Below, piece after piece: positions 27,709 through 37,644 of a stretch of DNA of 64,000 bases. Origin of the DNA: VAZQ01 sp963744275 (GTDB lineage Bacteria > Pseudomonadota > Alphaproteobacteria > Rhizobiales > Xanthobacteraceae); the NCBI GenBank assembly GCA_963744275.1, contig CAVUSX010000007.1, positions 62,001-126,000 of the forward strand. Reading direction: 5' to 3'. Both the position numbers and the translations under genes were made by a program. Within the stretch, counting starts at the first letter, position 1; the number at the start of each line of letters is the position of its first letter. Under the pieces are notes generated by a model, which ran no database searches, was not told where the DNA came from, and saw nothing but the letters and a program-made list of their open reading frames with translations.

Positions 27709-28113
27709 TCAGGTCTTGATGTCGAGCAGGGTCTTCATCATTTCCGCATCGACCTGCACCACTTTGGCGTTGGCCGCGAACGCGTAGCGGGCGGTGATTT
27801 GCTGGATGGCCTCGTTCGCGAGGTCGACGTTGGGTGCCGCCACCTGCCCGTTCTTGTCGGCATAGGGGGCGGTCGGATCGTAGCCCGTCGCATAGCTCGG
27901 CGACACGTTCGTCACCGTGGTGGCGGTGCCGCCGCCGGCGAGCGCGGTCTGAACGAGGCGCTGGGGCACATAGGCCGGCGGTGCTGCGGTCGGGTTCGGC
28001 GCGCCGGGCAGCGGGCCGGTGTCCAACGCATTGGCGACGTTGCTGGCCGACACCTCCAGGCGACGGCTGGCGGCGGCTAGTCCGGATGCGGCGATGGAGA
28101 GGATCGAGCTCAT
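27709..28113 (-). CDS. FlgC-like flagellar basal-body rod protein
   Basis: This 134-residue protein has the rod/hook N-terminal helix SILSIAASGLAAASRRLEVS with ASNVANA and a C-terminal helix of the Flg_bbr_C type (VDLANEAIQQITARYAFAAN, VDAEMMKTLLDIKT). The middle is Pro/Ala/Thr-rich. It matches FlgC-type proteins in layout and length, but no other flagellar gene is nearby. It may be an orphan paralogue rather than the main FlgC. I therefore give no gene symbol. Confidence 0.75.
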   Translation of the reverse strand: MSSILSIAASGLAAASRRLEVSASNVANALDTGPLPGAPNPTAAPPAYVPQRLVQTALAGGGTATTVTNVSPSYATGYDPTAPYADKNGQVAAPNVDLANEAIQQITARYAFAANAKVVQVDAEMMKTLLDIKT

Positions 28114-28294
28114 GCGACCTTTGTGGGCTCGCAGATGAGAATATTCGCCTCAGCGTTTCCCTAGAAACCGCAGCCCCTTCTTGTTGGTTGATTAACCAGC
28201 CACGGCAGCGCGCCTGCGCTCAGGGCGCCGGACGAGCAAATTGCAAGACGAAATTGCAAGACGCGGCGCCGCCGGGTGTGCGCCGGCCGGGCAA

Positions 28295-28810
28295 TCAGAT
28301 CCGCTGCTCTTTCTTCAACCGGTCGATGTAGGCGGTCACGTCCGGCGGCAGGGATTTGAGCCCCATCTGCCCGGCGATCAGCAGCACCGGCCGCAGCTGC
28401 GAACCCGAGAGGAAAGCCGGCTGGCGGTCGGGCGGAATGATCCGGTCGAAAATGAGAACCATCGTCACGGCGACCAGGCCGATGCGGACCGCACCGAGCA
28501 CGGAGCCCGCGAAACGGTCGAGCGGGCCCACGCGCGGTCCGATGGTCTCGCTGATGGCGGTCCGCAACAGCGCCCCGAGCACGATGCCCGCCACCAGGAA
28601 GATGCCGAAGAACAGGAGCGGGCCCTGGAACGCAGGCGTGCTGAATTTGTCGATGACCATTCCGGAGACCCAGGGGGTCACCGCCATCGCGACCGGCATC
28701 GCGGCCAGATAGCCCGCGATCGTGGCCATGCTGCGCAGAAGCCCGGCATTGTAGCCCGAGACCACCGCGACGATCAGGACGACATAGACGACGACGTCGA
28801 AGCTGTTCAT
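28295..28810 (-). CDS. cvpA: CvpA family membrane protein
   Basis: This 171-residue inner-membrane protein has four predicted helices (VVVYVVLIVAVVSGYNAGLL, TIAGYLAAMPVAMAVTPWV, GPLLFFGIFLVAGIVLGALL, VLGAVRIGLVAVTMVLIF). It shows the CvpA loop motif GPLDRFAGSVLGAVRIGL. CvpA is needed for colicin V production in E. coli and is linked to envelope integrity. The ATG at 28810 (MNSFDVVVYV) fits homologues; the extra 30 codons upstream are not protein-like. A 13-base direct repeat (AAATTGCAAGACG twice, 28238-28262) lies downstream of the stop. Confidence 0.88.
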   Translation of the reverse strand: MNSFDVVVYVVLIVAVVSGYNAGLLRSMATIAGYLAAMPVAMAVTPWVSGMVIDKFSTPAFQGPLLFFGIFLVAGIVLGALLRTAISETIGPRVGPLDRFAGSVLGAVRIGLVAVTMVLIFDRIIPPDRQPAFLSGSQLRPVLLIAGQMGLKSLPPDVTAYIDRLKKEQRI

Positions 28811-29023
28811 GGGGGGGCAGCCGATTTGCAGACCGATGACTTGCGTGCATACCGGACGAGGCGGCGGCGCGGGCGTCGCACCGCGGCGCGAAAGTCGCAC
28901 TCAGGCGTTGATATCCTCCTCACTCCGGCCGCTTTACCGGGCTTTTTTTCGAGAATGCTTTCGAGTTCGTAAGCGCGGGCGGCTCGACCGCACCGCTGCC
29001 GCCGGGATGCCGTGCGGAGCCCG

Positions 29024-31579
29024 TTACCGGATGGGCCGCGGGCTGGTCCCGTTGGGTTGGTTCACATTGAGGACCGGGGCTCGTGCCGGCTGCGGCTTTT
29101 GCGCCGGGGCCGGCCGTGGCGGCACCGCGCCGGTAAACTCGAGCGATTTCAGATCGCCGGCGGTCTGGATCGCCTTGGATGGATCGATCAGGCCGGAGCC
29201 GAAGTCATTGTCGCGATCCTTGGATCCCAAGCGCCGCGCGCTCGAGGTCAATACCTTGCGCACCTCGTCGGGCGTGAGATTGGGATTGCGCTCGAGCAGC
29301 AGCGCGGCGAGCCCGCTCACCTCGGCGGAGGCGACCGAGGTCCCGGTGGTCAGCTGATAGGTGTTGTCGGGCCCCGGCACCAGGACGTCGACGCCGGGCG
29401 CCGCGACCGCGATATAGGATCCGCGGTTGGCACCCGCGAACAGCTTGTCGTCGACGTCGGTCGCCGTCACCGCGATCACGTTGGGATCGGCGCCCGGATA
29501 GAGCGGCGGCGATTTCGGCCCGGCATTGCCGGCGGCGGCGATCAGCACGATGCCCTTGTCGTGCGCCGCCTTGAGCGCCCGCTCGAGCGAGGGATCGCGC
29601 GGGCCCGCGAAGCTCATATTGATCACGCGCACGCCCTTGCTCGAGGCCCATTCCAGGCCCTTGAGGATGTTGAAGGTCGTGCTTTCGGCGCTGGCCGCGC
29701 CGCTCGAGAAGGCGTGGATCGCATAGAGGCGCGCCGAGGGCGCCACGCCCATCAGCTTGCGATGGGCGAAGATCGCGCCCGCCATGCCGGTGCCGTGCGA
29801 ATGCGGCAGGTCGGCCGCCCCGACCGCGTCGAACTGCTCGGCGACCACGCCGTCGAGATCGGGATGCTTCACATCGATCTGCGAATCGATCACCGCGACC
29901 GTGATGTTGCTGCCCTTGAGCTGGCGGTGGATGTCGATCAATCCGAGCTTGCCGATGGAATATTGGGCGGCATCGCCCTCGCCCTGCGTCAGGCCGGCGA
30001 GATCGGGCTCTTGAGCCGGCTCTTGGGCCTGCTCTTGCACCAGACCGTAGGTGTAGTTCGCCTGCGCGCCGGCGACGATCTGTTGATTGGCCAACGCCTT
30101 GATCACGGCGGCGATCGAGGTGCCGTTGTCGATATGCACCTTGTAGCTGGTGACGCCGAGCAGGCCCATGTCCTGCGAGCCGGTGATGCTCAGGCCCAAG
30201 AGCGCCAAGATGGATTGCAGCCGCGACAGCGGAATGTTGGTCGGAATCTGCAGCACCACCTCATCCTTGATGAAGTGGGTCTCGCCCAGCGGCGGCGGCG
30301 TGAAGAACCGCGCCCCGAATTGCGGCGGCAAGCCCCCCGGCGCCGGCGGCGGGCCCGGTCCGGTGTGGGGCGGCCCCGGCGGCGGCTGGTTGAGCGGCTG
30401 GGTGTTGACCACCTCGCCCAGGGTGACGGAGGCGAGCGTGATGTCCTGGACCAGATTCTGGATGAGCTGGGCTTCGCGTCGTCGGCGGCGGTAATGGTGG
30501 GCGGCGGTGGGGATGGCCGGGATTTCCCGCGGTCGGGATCGAATACGCTGGCCGTTCAAGAGCACGTCGCAGACCGCATTGCCGCAGCTGTTGATCAGCG
30601 ACGGATAGGCCGGCAGGCCAGTGGTCGGATAGTTCTCCCCGACCTGCGGCCCGACCGTGCTCCCGGTGCCGCCGCTGGCGGAGCCGGTAGCGAGGGAATC
30701 CGACGAGATCGTGCCGATCGGGAAGCTCGATCCCTGCAGCTGCCCGGCCGAGAAGTTGCTGAACGCGCCGTTGCCGCCCACGAGGCCGCCGACCACGCTG
30801 TTGGGGCCCGAGCTCACGTTGCCCGACGATGTGGTGGGATCGATCAGCCCGAAATTCAGGCCGGCGACGCCGCCGGCGAAATTCTGCGAGCCAGAGCCGG
30901 TCACCTGACCGGAAGCCGTCGAATTGTGAATCCAGCCGACATTGATGCCCACGAGGCCGCCAAGGAAACTCTGCGAAGTGCCAAAGACGCTGCCGTAAGC
31001 CTGCGATTGATCGATCGTGCCCCCATTCAAGCCAACGAGACCGCCGACCGTGCTGTTCGCTCCGGTGCTGGTAACCGTGCCGGAGGCCGAGGACAGGGTA
31101 ATGAAGCTCGGTCCGTTGAGTGCGCCCACTCCGCCGACCAGGCCGCCCAAGAGGCTGTTGGCACCTCCGCTCACATTTCCGGTGGCATGGGTATCGGAGA
31201 AGCTGCCGTCGCCGGTCCCGCTCAAGCCTCCGGCAAAGCTGGACGCGCCCACGGTGACATTCCCGCTGGCGGAGGATGAGAGAACGGTCGCAAGTTCGCT
31301 GTGGCCCGTTCCCAGCGTACCCCCGGTGCAGCCGCCGCAATCGTTGGGGCTGTTGTTGCCCATCAAGCCGCCGGCCGTGCTGTTGTCGCCGGCCGTGACG
31401 GCCCCCTTCGCAGCGGAATAGCCGATCGAGCCGCTGTTGTCGGCGACCAGGCCGCCGACCTGGAGATAGGCGACCCCAAGCGTCCCGACCGGCTCCGGTC
31501 GCGAACCCATAGCCGATGGTGCCGGTGTTCTCGCCGACGAGCCCGCCCAACAGGGTGGGGTCCTGGTTGCCGCTGCCAT
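29024..31579 (-). CDS. C-terminal part of a giant adhesin-like protein: GLUG-type repeats plus S8 subtilisin domain
   Basis: This 851-residue frame is probably the C-terminal third of one large protein. The first 330 residues are Gly/Ser/Thr-rich repeats (GGLVGNNSP, GGLVGGVGALNGPSF, VGGLVGLNGGTIDQSQAYGS) of the GLUG/beta-helix type. Then come a Pro-rich linker and an S8 protease with full triad: Asp in ITVAVIDSQIDVKHPDLDG, His in HSHGTGMAGAIFAH, oxyanion Asn in IAAAGNAGPKSPP, and Ser in TTGTSVASAEVSGLAALLLE. The region before the protease resembles an I9-type prodomain. No autotransporter barrel follows. The frame's first Met is not a natural start: similarity continues upstream through a frameshift. 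Confidence 0.75.
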   Translation of the reverse strand: MAAATRTPPCWAGSSARTPAPSAMGSRPEPVGTLGVAYLQVGGLVADNSGSIGYSAAKGAVTAGDNSTAGGLMGNNSPNDCGGCTGGTLGTGHSELATVLSSSASGNVTVGASSFAGGLSGTGDGSFSDTHATGNVSGGANSLLGGLVGGVGALNGPSFITLSSASGTVTSTGANSTVGGLVGLNGGTIDQSQAYGSVFGTSQSFLGGLVGINVGWIHNSTASGQVTGSGSQNFAGGVAGLNFGLIDPTTSSGNVSSGPNSVVGGLVGGNGAFSNFSAGQLQGSSFPIGTISSDSLATGSASGGTGSTVGPQVGENYPTTGLPAYPSLINSCGNAVCDVLLNGQRIRSRPREIPAIPTAAHHYRRRRREAQLIQNLVQDITLASVTLGEVVNTQPLNQPPPGPPHTGPGPPPAPGGLPPQFGARFFTPPPLGETHFIKDEVVLQIPTNIPLSRLQSILALLGLSITGSQDMGLLGVTSYKVHIDNGTSIAAVIKALANQQIVAGAQANYTYGLVQEQAQEPAQEPDLAGLTQGEGDAAQYSIGKLGLIDIHRQLKGSNITVAVIDSQIDVKHPDLDGVVAEQFDAVGAADLPHSHGTGMAGAIFAHRKLMGVAPSARLYAIHAFSSGAASAESTTFNILKGLEWASSKGVRVINMSFAGPRDPSLERALKAAHDKGIVLIAAAGNAGPKSPPLYPGADPNVIAVTATDVDDKLFAGANRGSYIAVAAPGVDVLVPGPDNTYQLTTGTSVASAEVSGLAALLLERNPNLTPDEVRKVLTSSARRLGSKDRDNDFGSGLIDPSKAIQTAGDLKSLEFTGAVPPRPAPAQKPQPARAPVLNVNQPNGTSPRPIR

Positions 31580-34500
31580 GATGGTGGTTGCCGTTACCGT
31601 CCGACGGAAAGCCGGCAGCGCCGGTGACCGGCGCCGGTGGCCAAGACATTCACCAGCGTCCCGTCATTATTGCCGATCGAGCCCGCCGGCGAGGCCGAGC
31701 GCGCCCACGCTCACGGCGCCGCTGGCGCAGGAAAACGAAGCGCCCAGCGCGCAACTGGGCGGCTGCAACGCGGATGCGAGCGGCCGTAGCGAGCGAGCCG
31801 CCCTGCGGAAATCGAGGCGTGGTCGAGCCGGTCACGGTTCCCTGATTGTAACCCACCAGGCCGCCCGCATTGACGGAGTTGCCGAACTGGGATTGCGCGG
31901 TCGCGTTCGTGTTCGCGGTCACGTTACCGCCGATGGCTTGGGAATCGGTGATGAACGAGCCGGCGGAATTGTCGCCCGCCAACCCGCCGACGGCGAGGTT
32001 GAGGCCGATGCCGGTCACGTTGCCGGTGGCATAGGAGGAGGTGATCGTGCCGATGTTGTCGGGGGGCCCGCCCCCATTGCCGTTTTGGCCGACCAGACCG
32101 CCGCCAAAGGCGGAATTGGAATTGTTGTCGTTGCCTGAAACGGTGGTCGTGACCGAGACGTCGCCGGTCGCGTACGAATTGGTAATGGCGCCGGTGTTCT
32201 CGCCGACCAGCCCGCCGATGATGCTGTTGTTGCCGCCGAAGACCTTCCCGCTCGCGAAGGACCCCGAGATCATCCCCCGGAGCCGTTGTTGGTGCTGTTG
32301 TTGCCGACCAGACCGCCGGCGAAATTCAGTCCGCTGCGTGCAATCATGCCGTTGCAGAGCGTGCCGTCGCGCACGGTGACCTGTACCGCCGCGCTCGACC
32401 CGGTGATGGTGCCGATGTTGAAGCCGACCAGCCCGCCGGCGCTGAGGCCCGATTGAGATCCGCCGTCGACGGTGCTGGTGAATTCCCCGGTCGAGGTGAC
32501 CGAGACGTTGCTGATCTGCCCCCAGTTCTGGCCGGCGAGCGCGCCTATGGACTGGAAGGATCCGACATTGGGATTGGAATTGGCGCTGATGCTGACATTG
32601 GACAGGGTCAGATTGCTGATCGAGCCGTAATTCGCGCCGAAGAGGCCGATATTGTTGACGTTGGAGATCGGTCGGCGCGATCGTGAGCCCGTCGATGGTG
32701 TGATTTTGGCCGTCGAACGTCCCGGTAAATTGGCCCAACGATACGTTGATATTGCCGATGGGCACGAAGCCGGCGGCGCTCCACATGCTCGATGCGGTTC
32801 TGCAGGTCGGAGCCAAGCGAAATATCGTTGGCAAGCGTGTAGCTCGCTCCCGGCTGCATCGCCACGAGCTGGAGCTGGTGGCTGTTGGTGATGGTGGTCG
32901 ACCACTCGGAGCGCAGGAACGGCCGCGTCTGGCCGTTGATCATGAACCAAACACCGCCGTCGCTGCCGAAGCCCCACACCGACGTAGCTCGACTGCGTCA
33001 TCGCTTCGCCGTAGTGAGGCCCGAAATTCGAATCGGTAGAACTGCCGGAGCTGTGTGCCTGGCCGGTTGTCCGAATATCCCAGTAGGAGGCGGTAATAGC
33101 CGATACTGCGCTGTTGTTCGGGCCGACAAGCCCGCCCACAAGATCGGAACTTCCGCCGGTCACCGCAGCCGCCGGCGTAGGTCTGCGTTATCGGCCACCA
33201 GACTGGATTGAACCATTGGCGCTACCGGGGCTACACATGGGTCGCTGCCGTGTTGTAGCCGACCAGCCGCCGCATAGTCGAGCCGTTACCGGTCCCGATG
33301 CATAGGATTGCGTCATGATCCGCTGTTCCAACCGACCAGCCCGCCGACGTTGTGATCCGCCAGCCCACGGCGCCGGTCGCGTAGGATTGGGAGATGTGCC
33401 GCCGTTGTACTCCGGCCAGCCGCCAACACTGTCATGCCATGTGGCTCGCCGCACCGGTCGCGTAGGATCGGCTGATGGTGCCGACGATTGCTTCCGACCA
33501 GACCGCCGACGGTATATCGGCAACGCCACGTCGCATGCCTGACGCGCACGGACCGGTTCGCATATGGACTTGGACCGACGAGCCACCGACTTGCCGGCCG
33601 CCGAAGTCCAGCCGCACGCGCCGTGTCACGAGGCGTCGACTGCGATGGAATACCGAGTTTCGTACCCGTGACTGAGCGTCGCACTCCGACTGGTGCCGGC
33701 CCCAAGGATTGTGAGCGATCGCCGCCGGTATTCGAGCCCGACAAGCCCGCCGACGTAGCTGCAGAGCCACCATCGTCTCCCGAGCCGACACTCGCGAATA
33801 CTGACGTCGCCGGTGACATTGGCATCGCGAGTTGATGACCTTGCCGGTATTAGTGCCGGACGAGCCCGCCGACCGTGGCGTCATCCGAGGCACCGCTGCT
33901 CACGGTTCCGGTCACGCATATGTGCGAGGTGTGCCGTCGTTATGTCCCGCCGAGGGCGCCGATCTGCTGGGTGCTGCCGGTTCCGCTCGATGCATGCGTT
34001 CGATGAGACCGAAATCTGATCAGGCCGCCGCTACCGACCGAGCCGAATAGGCCGACATTCGTTGTCGAGTGGTCAGTGATGCATCGTGCTGCGTTCGAGA
34101 TGGTGTTGCCGAGCCCTTGGAACTACCGGTGAGTCCATTCGTTTCATCGCGTTCCAATTGGCGTCCAGCTCGATACGTTGGAAGCATTAGCGGCTTCGCT
34201 AAGCGTACAATCCCGACAGACCCTTAGTATTGATGTTCTGCACGTCGCTCATGGAGTAGAGCAAACGTGTCGGTTTCGTCCATTGATGCGAAACGCGCCT
34301 GGCCGCAATTCGGGTACTCGGATGAATTGCACGGTGCCGGTGCCGCCGAAGGACAGTAGCACGTCACCGTAGGTCAAAATCGGTCGCGACCGTCATGTTG
34401 TCGGTGCCGGCGCCGGAAATTCCGACCGTTGCACTAGTCGCGATGGCGTTGCCGGCATTGCAGATTGAGTATGGCTCGACAGCGTAATGCCGGGCTCGAT

Positions 34501-34667
34501 ATTGATGTTGCTGATAGGCGCTCAGCGTCAGCGTGCTGTTGCTGCCTCCAACCGATGTCGGAATAGACGAAAATGTCGCCGTTCTGCCCGATCGGATTGG
34601 TGGCCGTGCTGGTCGTGATCGTGACGTTGCCGAGCGCGAGCTGGGCCTCGAGCTGCGACATTCGTCA
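31580..34667 (-). pseudogene. Middle of the giant adhesin-like gene: GLUG repeats broken by many frameshifts
   Basis: Coherent repeat segments appear in all three minus-strand frames: GAITNSYATGDVSVTTTVSG, QFTGTFDGQNHTIDGLTIAP, LTLSNVSISANSNPNVGSFQ, SYWDIRTTGQAHSSG, WSTTITNSHQLQLVAMQPGA and NVTITTSTATNPIGQNGDIF. They are repeats of the same GLUG-containing beta-helix type as the downstream part. Frame changes are needed roughly every 50-150 bases, especially at 32.6-34.7 kb. The flanking parts are clean. The gene is either decaying here or the consensus sequence is poor in the repeats. Confidence 0.7.
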
Positions 34668-36098
34668 TCACGGAAGCCCCCGTGGGAACCGCCGCGCGCC
34701 CGTATCCGGGTTGATGTAGAAGTCAGCCGGATCGAGCAGCAGCGTCCCGACGCTTCCCAGCGGCGCGCGCAGGTCGACGGTGCCGCGGAAGTCGAGCTGC
34801 TGGTGGCTCGACGTCTCCACGAACCCGCCATTGCCGCCGCTCGCCCCGCCCTTTGCCAGAATGGTGCCCGCGAACGTGGTCTGCTGATCCGACCACAGCA
34901 CCACTTTGCCGCCATTGCCGTTGCCGGTCGCCGAAGCGTTGATGACCGTGCCGGCGTCCACGCTCACCGTGGTGGCGGTCGGGATCACGAAGGATTCGAG
35001 CTTGGCGAGCTCGATATTGGCCGCGGCCGCGCTCGGGTGGCCGCCGCCGGTGTCGCCGCCGATCAGCACATGGCCGCCGCCGGCATCGCCGGAGGCGTCG
35101 ATCTGCGCGCCGGCGAGCTGGATATTCTCGCCGGTCACCACGACGGTGCCGCCCTTGGTGCCCTTGGCCTTGCCGGCGGCCGAAATCTGGCCCGAGAGCT
35201 TGACCACCTGGGTCGGAGCGCCGGCCGGCTTGCTGGCGCCGGTCGCGGCGCTAAGCACGATCATGCCGTTCTTGGTGCCGATCGAGTTGGCCTCGATCAC
35301 GCCGGTATTGTTGATGACCGAATCGACCACCGCCCGCGCGGCCGCCGCCGTCAGCTCCACGCGGCCGCCGTTGGCGCTGAGCTTGCCGGTGTTGCTCACC
35401 AGCGATTTGAGGGTCTGGCCGGTCTGCACGTCCGTGACGGCGCCCGCGATCTGGTCGTTGACCGCGAGCGTGATCAACCGGTCGCCGTAGAAATCGAGCG
35501 TGAAGGCGTTGCCGGCCGCCAGGCTCACGGTGCCGAGCGTCGCCGTGATGGTGCCGGCATTGCGCACGCCCGGCGCCACCAAGGCCGCAAAGCCGCCCGA
35601 GGCGGCAGTGATGGTTCCCAGATTGACGATCGAGGCGTTCGGCAGGCCCGGAATGTTGAAGTTGTACTTGCCCGCCATGAAGTCATCATTGCGGATGTCG
35701 TTGGTGGTGGCGAGGAAGCCGGCCGTGTTGATGCTCGAATGGGCTCCGAACAGGATGCCGTCGCCATTGACGATGAAGACGCGGCCGTTAGCCGTCAGGG
35801 TGCCGTCGAGGAACGACGGCCCTTGCCCGCCGATCACGCGGTTGAGCGCGGTCGAGGAGCTGTTGGGCTGATTGAAGGTGGTGGTCTCGCCCTTGCCGAT
35901 ATTGAAGGTCTGCCAATTGATGATGGCGTTCTGGGTCGCCTGGTTGATGGTGACCGCGGCGGAGCCCTGGCCCTGGATGGTGGCGCTGCCCCCCACCACG
36001 GTGCCGCCATTGGGACCGGCCACGGCAAAGCCGGCCGCTGCAGACGCCAGCACGGCGACCGAGAGCAGCAGTAGCGTTCTTTGCCGAGACAACCTCAT
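34668..36098 (-). CDS. N-terminal part of the giant adhesin-like protein: filamentous-haemagglutinin secretion domain
   Basis: This 476-residue frame starts with a signal peptide (LLLLSVAVLASAAAGFAVAG). A TPS/haemagglutination-activity domain follows: ITINQ-type NQATQNAIINWQTFNIGKGE, TTFNQPNSSSTALNRVIGG, NGRVFIVNGDGILFGAHSSI, then FLATTNDIRNDDF. Beta-helix coils continue to DPADFYINPDTGA, where a frameshift ends the frame. Such domains guide two-partner secretion through a TpsB pore; no TpsB gene is in the window. The ATG at 36098 is preferred over a GTG at 36104. The 290 bases upstream separate it from the divergent Bug gene and should contain both promoters. Confidence 0.82.
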   Translation of the reverse strand: MRLSRQRTLLLLSVAVLASAAAGFAVAGPNGGTVVGGSATIQGQGSAAVTINQATQNAIINWQTFNIGKGETTTFNQPNSSSTALNRVIGGQGPSFLDGTLTANGRVFIVNGDGILFGAHSSINTAGFLATTNDIRNDDFMAGKYNFNIPGLPNASIVNLGTITAASGGFAALVAPGVRNAGTITATLGTVSLAAGNAFTLDFYGDRLITLAVNDQIAGAVTDVQTGQTLKSLVSNTGKLSANGGRVELTAAAARAVVDSVINNTGVIEANSIGTKNGMIVLSAATGASKPAGAPTQVVKLSGQISAAGKAKGTKGGTVVVTGENIQLAGAQIDASGDAGGGHVLIGGDTGGGHPSAAAANIELAKLESFVIPTATTVSVDAGTVINASATGNGNGGKVVLWSDQQTTFAGTILAKGGASGGNGGFVETSSHQQLDFRGTVDLRAPLGSVGTLLLDPADFYINPDTGARRFPRGLP

Positions 36099-36391
36099 GG
36101 CCACTCACGCCCCCCTCGGTGGCGAGAGTCGATGAATTAACAGCCAGTTAACGCAGTATAGAGGGTACCCCAGCCGGACACCAGTAGCGTGTGGGCAACA
36201 CTCGGCCGGTATTTTGGCTTCTTGCGGGGTTCTCATGGGGTCGTGATCGGGCCAATTCCCTCGCTGCATCGCGACGCCTGCGACCCGGCCGCGGCTGCGC
36301 CCAAACCCCGCGCCGGCTCTTGGTTCCTTGACGGCCTGCCGCATTTAGGTCGGAAATAGCCCCGGATCGAAACCCGGGGAACGAGGGACCC

Positions 36392-37477
36392 ATGACCCAT
36401 GCATCGACCGTGCGGACGCGCCGGACGGCCCCGACCGCCCCTCAGCACTTGCGGTGGGGTCTGGGCGTCTTGTCGATTGCGGCGCTCGCCGCGCTGTGCG
36501 CTTCGGCGCCGAGCGCTCCGGCCCGGGCCGCCGACGCCTATTTCAAGGACAAGCAGATTCGCCTGATCGTGGGCTCGGCGCCGGGCGGCGGCTATGACGC
36601 TTACGGGCGTTTGCTCGCCCAATACATGAGGCAGCATATTGCCGGCAATCCGACCTTCATCGTGCAGAACATGCCGGGAGCCGGCTCGCTCGTCGCCGCC
36701 AATTACATCTACAACGTGGCCCCCAAGGACGGCACCTTCATCGGGGCCGTCAACGCCATGCTGGCGACCGATCCGCTGGTCTATCCGGACCGGGTGAAGT
36801 TCGATCCGCGCCAGTTCCGCTGGCTCGGCAGCGCGCTGCGCGAGAACCACGTGGGCGTGGCCTGGCAGCTGACCCGGGTCAAGACGCTCGACGACGTCCT
36901 CAAGAACGAGCTCATCGTCGCCGGCACCGGCGGGGCCACCAACTTCTATCCGCTCTTCGTCGATGCCGTCCTGGGCGCCAAGATGAAGATGATTCCAGGC
37001 TATCAGGGCACCAAGCAGGGCATGCTGGCGATGGAGCGCGGCGAGGTCGGCGGCGTCGTCGGCATCACCTGGGCCAGCGTCAAAGCCACCAACGGCGCCT
37101 GGCTGCGCGACGACAAGATCCGGCCGTTCGTCCAGTTCGGACTGAAGAAGCACCCGGAGCTTCCCGACGTGTCCTGGATCTACGACTATGCCCGCAACGA
37201 CGACGACCGCGCCGCCATGGATCTCGCCTTCGGCAATTCGGAGTTCGGCCGCCCCTTCATCGCGCCGCCCGGGGTGCCGGACCAAGTGGTCGAGATCCTG
37301 CGCGACGCCTTCGAGGACACGATGAACGATCCCGAGTTCCGGGCCGACGCCGAAAAGCGCCAGCTCGATCTCGAGATCACCCGGGGAGCCGAGATCCAAT
37401 CGCTGATCGAGAGAATTTACAAGACCCCGCCGGCCGTGGTGGAGCGGGTGAAAAAAATCGTGCAGAGCGCGGAATAG
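36392..37477 (+). CDS. Bug/TctC family tripartite-transporter binding protein
   Basis: This is a 361-residue periplasmic solute receptor of the Bug (TctC) family. A long N-terminal signal region (LGVLSIAALAALCASAPSAP, ARA-ADA cleavage) is followed by KQIRLIVGSAPGGGYDAYGR, the typical first strand and loop. NMPGAGSLVAANYIYNVAPKDG, in two blocks, and an end of YKTPPAVVERVKKIV complete the fit. Members usually bind carboxylates. No TctA/TctB membrane subunits are nearby, which is common for this expanded family. A GAGGGA ribosome site supports the start. The downstream racemase-family gene may be co-expressed, although a palindromic repeat lies between them. Confidence 0.85.
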   Translation: MTHASTVRTRRTAPTAPQHLRWGLGVLSIAALAALCASAPSAPARAADAYFKDKQIRLIVGSAPGGGYDAYGRLLAQYMRQHIAGNPTFIVQNMPGAGSLVAANYIYNVAPKDGTFIGAVNAMLATDPLVYPDRVKFDPRQFRWLGSALRENHVGVAWQLTRVKTLDDVLKNELIVAGTGGATNFYPLFVDAVLGAKMKMIPGYQGTKQGMLAMERGEVGGVVGITWASVKATNGAWLRDDKIRPFVQFGLKKHPELPDVSWIYDYARNDDDRAAMDLAFGNSEFGRPFIAPPGVPDQVVEILRDAFEDTMNDPEFRADAEKRQLDLEITRGAEIQSLIERIYKTPPAVVERVKKIVQSAE

Positions 37478-37490
37478 GTCCGTCTTCGGT

Positions 37491-37608
37491 GTCATGGCCG
37501 CACTTGTTGCGGCCATCTCGATCAGGTGGGCATGGTGCCCTCCCAAGCGGGATCGCCGGGACATAAGGGTGGTCACGCCCGTCTTCGCGGGCTATGCCCG
37601 GCGATGAC
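37491..37608. repeat. Palindromic intergenic repeat (REP/RIME-like)
   Basis: This begins with a perfect 9-base stem ATGGCCGCA-CTTGT-TGCGGCCAT (37494-37516). It ends with GGTCACGCCCG...CGGGCTATGCCCGGCGATGAC, forming a larger imperfect palindrome with GTCATGG at the other end. Elements of this GTCATGGCCG...GATGAC style are frequent between rhizobial genes. No U-run follows, so it is not a classical terminator. Confidence 0.6.
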
Positions 37609-37644
37609 ATTCAGTTCAAGCCAGAATTCACGAGAGGTATCTCC

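Noticed and set aside
29012..36074. Long plus-strand open frames opposite the adhesin gene
   Set aside because: They are antisense shadows; the minus strand encodes clear S8 and FHA domains.
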